Source: Tetrahymena thermophila SB210
Taxonomy: Eukaryota > Ciliophora > Oligohymenophorea > Hymenostomatida > Tetrahymenidae
DNA length: 64,000 nt
NCBI RefSeq assembly: GCF_000189635.1
Contig: NW_002476463.1
Span: 1,736,001-1,800,000, forward strand
Direction: 5' to 3'
This document shows positions 62,967-64,000 of the stretch, in pieces. Under the pieces are notes generated by a model that was given only the letters and a program-made list of their open reading frames with translations, was not told the DNA's origin and did no database searches. Position numbers and translations under genes: made by a program. The number at the start of each line of letters is the position of its first letter. The first letter of the stretch is position 1.

Positions 62967-64000
62967 ATGAATATTAAATAATATATTCTTACAGTTTCTT
63001 TCTTGCTTTGTCTTTACCTTGAATATGCAAAAGGAGAGAGTATCTTAGAAGCTCAGCAAAAAATAATAGAAAGAGATTACCAAATTTCAAGGCAGTTTAC
63101 AATGACTAATTTAGAAAAACAATATGAAAATTTAAAGCGATAACCTAAATTTATACAATTCATTCAGAGATCGTTTTCTTAGATAAAAAAAAAGGAATAA
63201 ACCATTTAAATCTATGGATTTTTATTCTTCCTAATATTTTTAATTGTTTACTTTTTAGCTCTTTCAATCAAAAATCAGATAAAAACTACATTGAAGATGA
63301 AATTATTCAGATTAATCAACAATATTCTCGGGTAAAATATAAAAATAAATATTTTATTCAGCAATACAATTTTTATGCTGTCTTTTTCATTTTTGATTAA
63401 AACAATATATTTAATCAATCAAGAAAATTTATTTGATTTTCATATTATTTATTAATTAATCAAGGGATATCTCTATAATATTGTTTATATCCTCTCTTAT
63501 CCTTATAATCAATTACTATGATGGGTTTAGTTTCCTCGATAGTTATTTATATTTAGATTCATTATGTATGGCTATTGCTATTTTTTCTATCATTTGGCTT
63601 TTCATAGGAGTGTACAATATTCTTGTCAGCTAGACATAGTCTAAGATTTGGCGTGAATATGAAAAATAAATTCCAAACAGAAAAGTAATTAAAAACGATT
63701 ATGAGAATTTGCATATGTTAATTAACCATAGCCGTTACTACCCTGAAAACAGAATTGAGTAGGTAGTTTACACATCCTAGCAATATACTGAACTTAAAGT
63801 CAAGAGGGACATCTTAGAATACTTTTTAATGAGGCAAGAATTCATAGCACCCTCTTACTAGCCTACATGTACAGAAAATTTTCTCAGAGAAGATTTTGAT
63901 TTTTCTAATTATTTGATCAGGTATATTTGTTTGTTATATGTTTGTTTCATTACTGATTATATATTTAATTCTTATTAAATAATTTAAAGATGTTTAGGAG
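62967..64000 (+). CDS. Secretory-pathway membrane protein, 3' end beyond window
   Basis: Exon 1 (62967-63331) starts with a signal-peptide-like segment, MNIKQYILTVSFLLCLYLEY, with a likely cleavage near AKGES. A helical ectodomain-like stretch and a membrane helix (FLFFLIFLIVYFLALSI) follow. Exon 2 (63465-63920) joins in phase and adds two hydrophobic segments, ISIILFISSLILIINYY and LCMAIAIFSIIWLFIGVYNI. A cytosolic-looking region then reads KVKRDILEYFLMRQEFIAPS and LREDFDFSNYLIR. The exon ends at a GT donor at 63921, and the gene continues past 64000. The pattern of several membrane helices followed by a charged helical domain suggests an uncharacterised ciliate transmembrane family; I cannot name it. 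Confidence 0.8.

Noticed and set aside
1-64000. Telomeric repeats or a chromosome-breakage sequence
   Set aside because: I found neither runs of CCCCAA/GGGGTT nor the 15-bp Tetrahymena breakage motif by eye.

Overview
The window reads as ciliate nuclear DNA, most like Tetrahymena or a close oligohymenophorean relative. It is extremely A+T-rich. Every convincing protein gene uses TAA and TAG as glutamine codons and ends at TGA. Coding stretches are broken by short AT-rich GT...AG introns, and the spacers carry no recognisable genes. Under the standard code only tiny fragments stay open; under the ciliate code long multi-exon genes appear and their splice phases close exactly. Species and nucleus (germline or somatic) cannot be settled from the sequence alone.

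Left part (1-24.3 kb): a gene-free 3.1 kb is followed by a giant minus-strand VPS13 (chorein) lipid-transfer gene, about 3.2-16.05 kb. A tRNA-Asn(GUU) gene comes next. Then a plus-strand gene for a 1499-residue protein I do not recognise (17.65-22.37 kb) faces a minus-strand leucine-rich-repeat gene (22.77 kb to about 24 kb).

Middle part (24.68-40.06 kb): a compound satellite domain. About 34 visible copies of a unit of roughly 350 bp lie in three blocks, interrupted by a 651-base assembly gap. Each block is preceded by a copy of the same header sequence. An element of about 85-90 bp, holding a perfect 16-bp palindrome, stands before the third header and at the end of the third block. Nothing here is convincingly coding, although the unit contains an exon-like lysine-rich reading.

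Right part (40.6-64 kb) is gene-dense. It holds an RNA polymerase III subunit RPC5/Rpc37 homologue (minus), a 575-residue Cys/His-motif protein (plus), an RINGv+FHA protein with an Asn-rich tail (minus) and a 1242-residue protein ending in an alpha/beta-hydrolase-like domain without a normal nucleophile (minus). It continues with a MYND zinc-finger protein (plus), an unrecognised acidic-tailed protein (minus), a RING/TRAF-like protein with an internal duplication (plus), a small lysine-rich ORF (plus), a small three-helix membrane protein (minus), and a secretory membrane protein that runs off the right edge (plus).

The genes do not form a pathway or operon; neighbours sit head-to-head, tail-to-tail or in tandem, as expected for a ciliate chromosome. 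The most unusual structure is the header-plus-satellite domain. The sequence-level oddities most worth checking are in-frame tandem duplications inside three genes and the probable pseudo-hydrolase.
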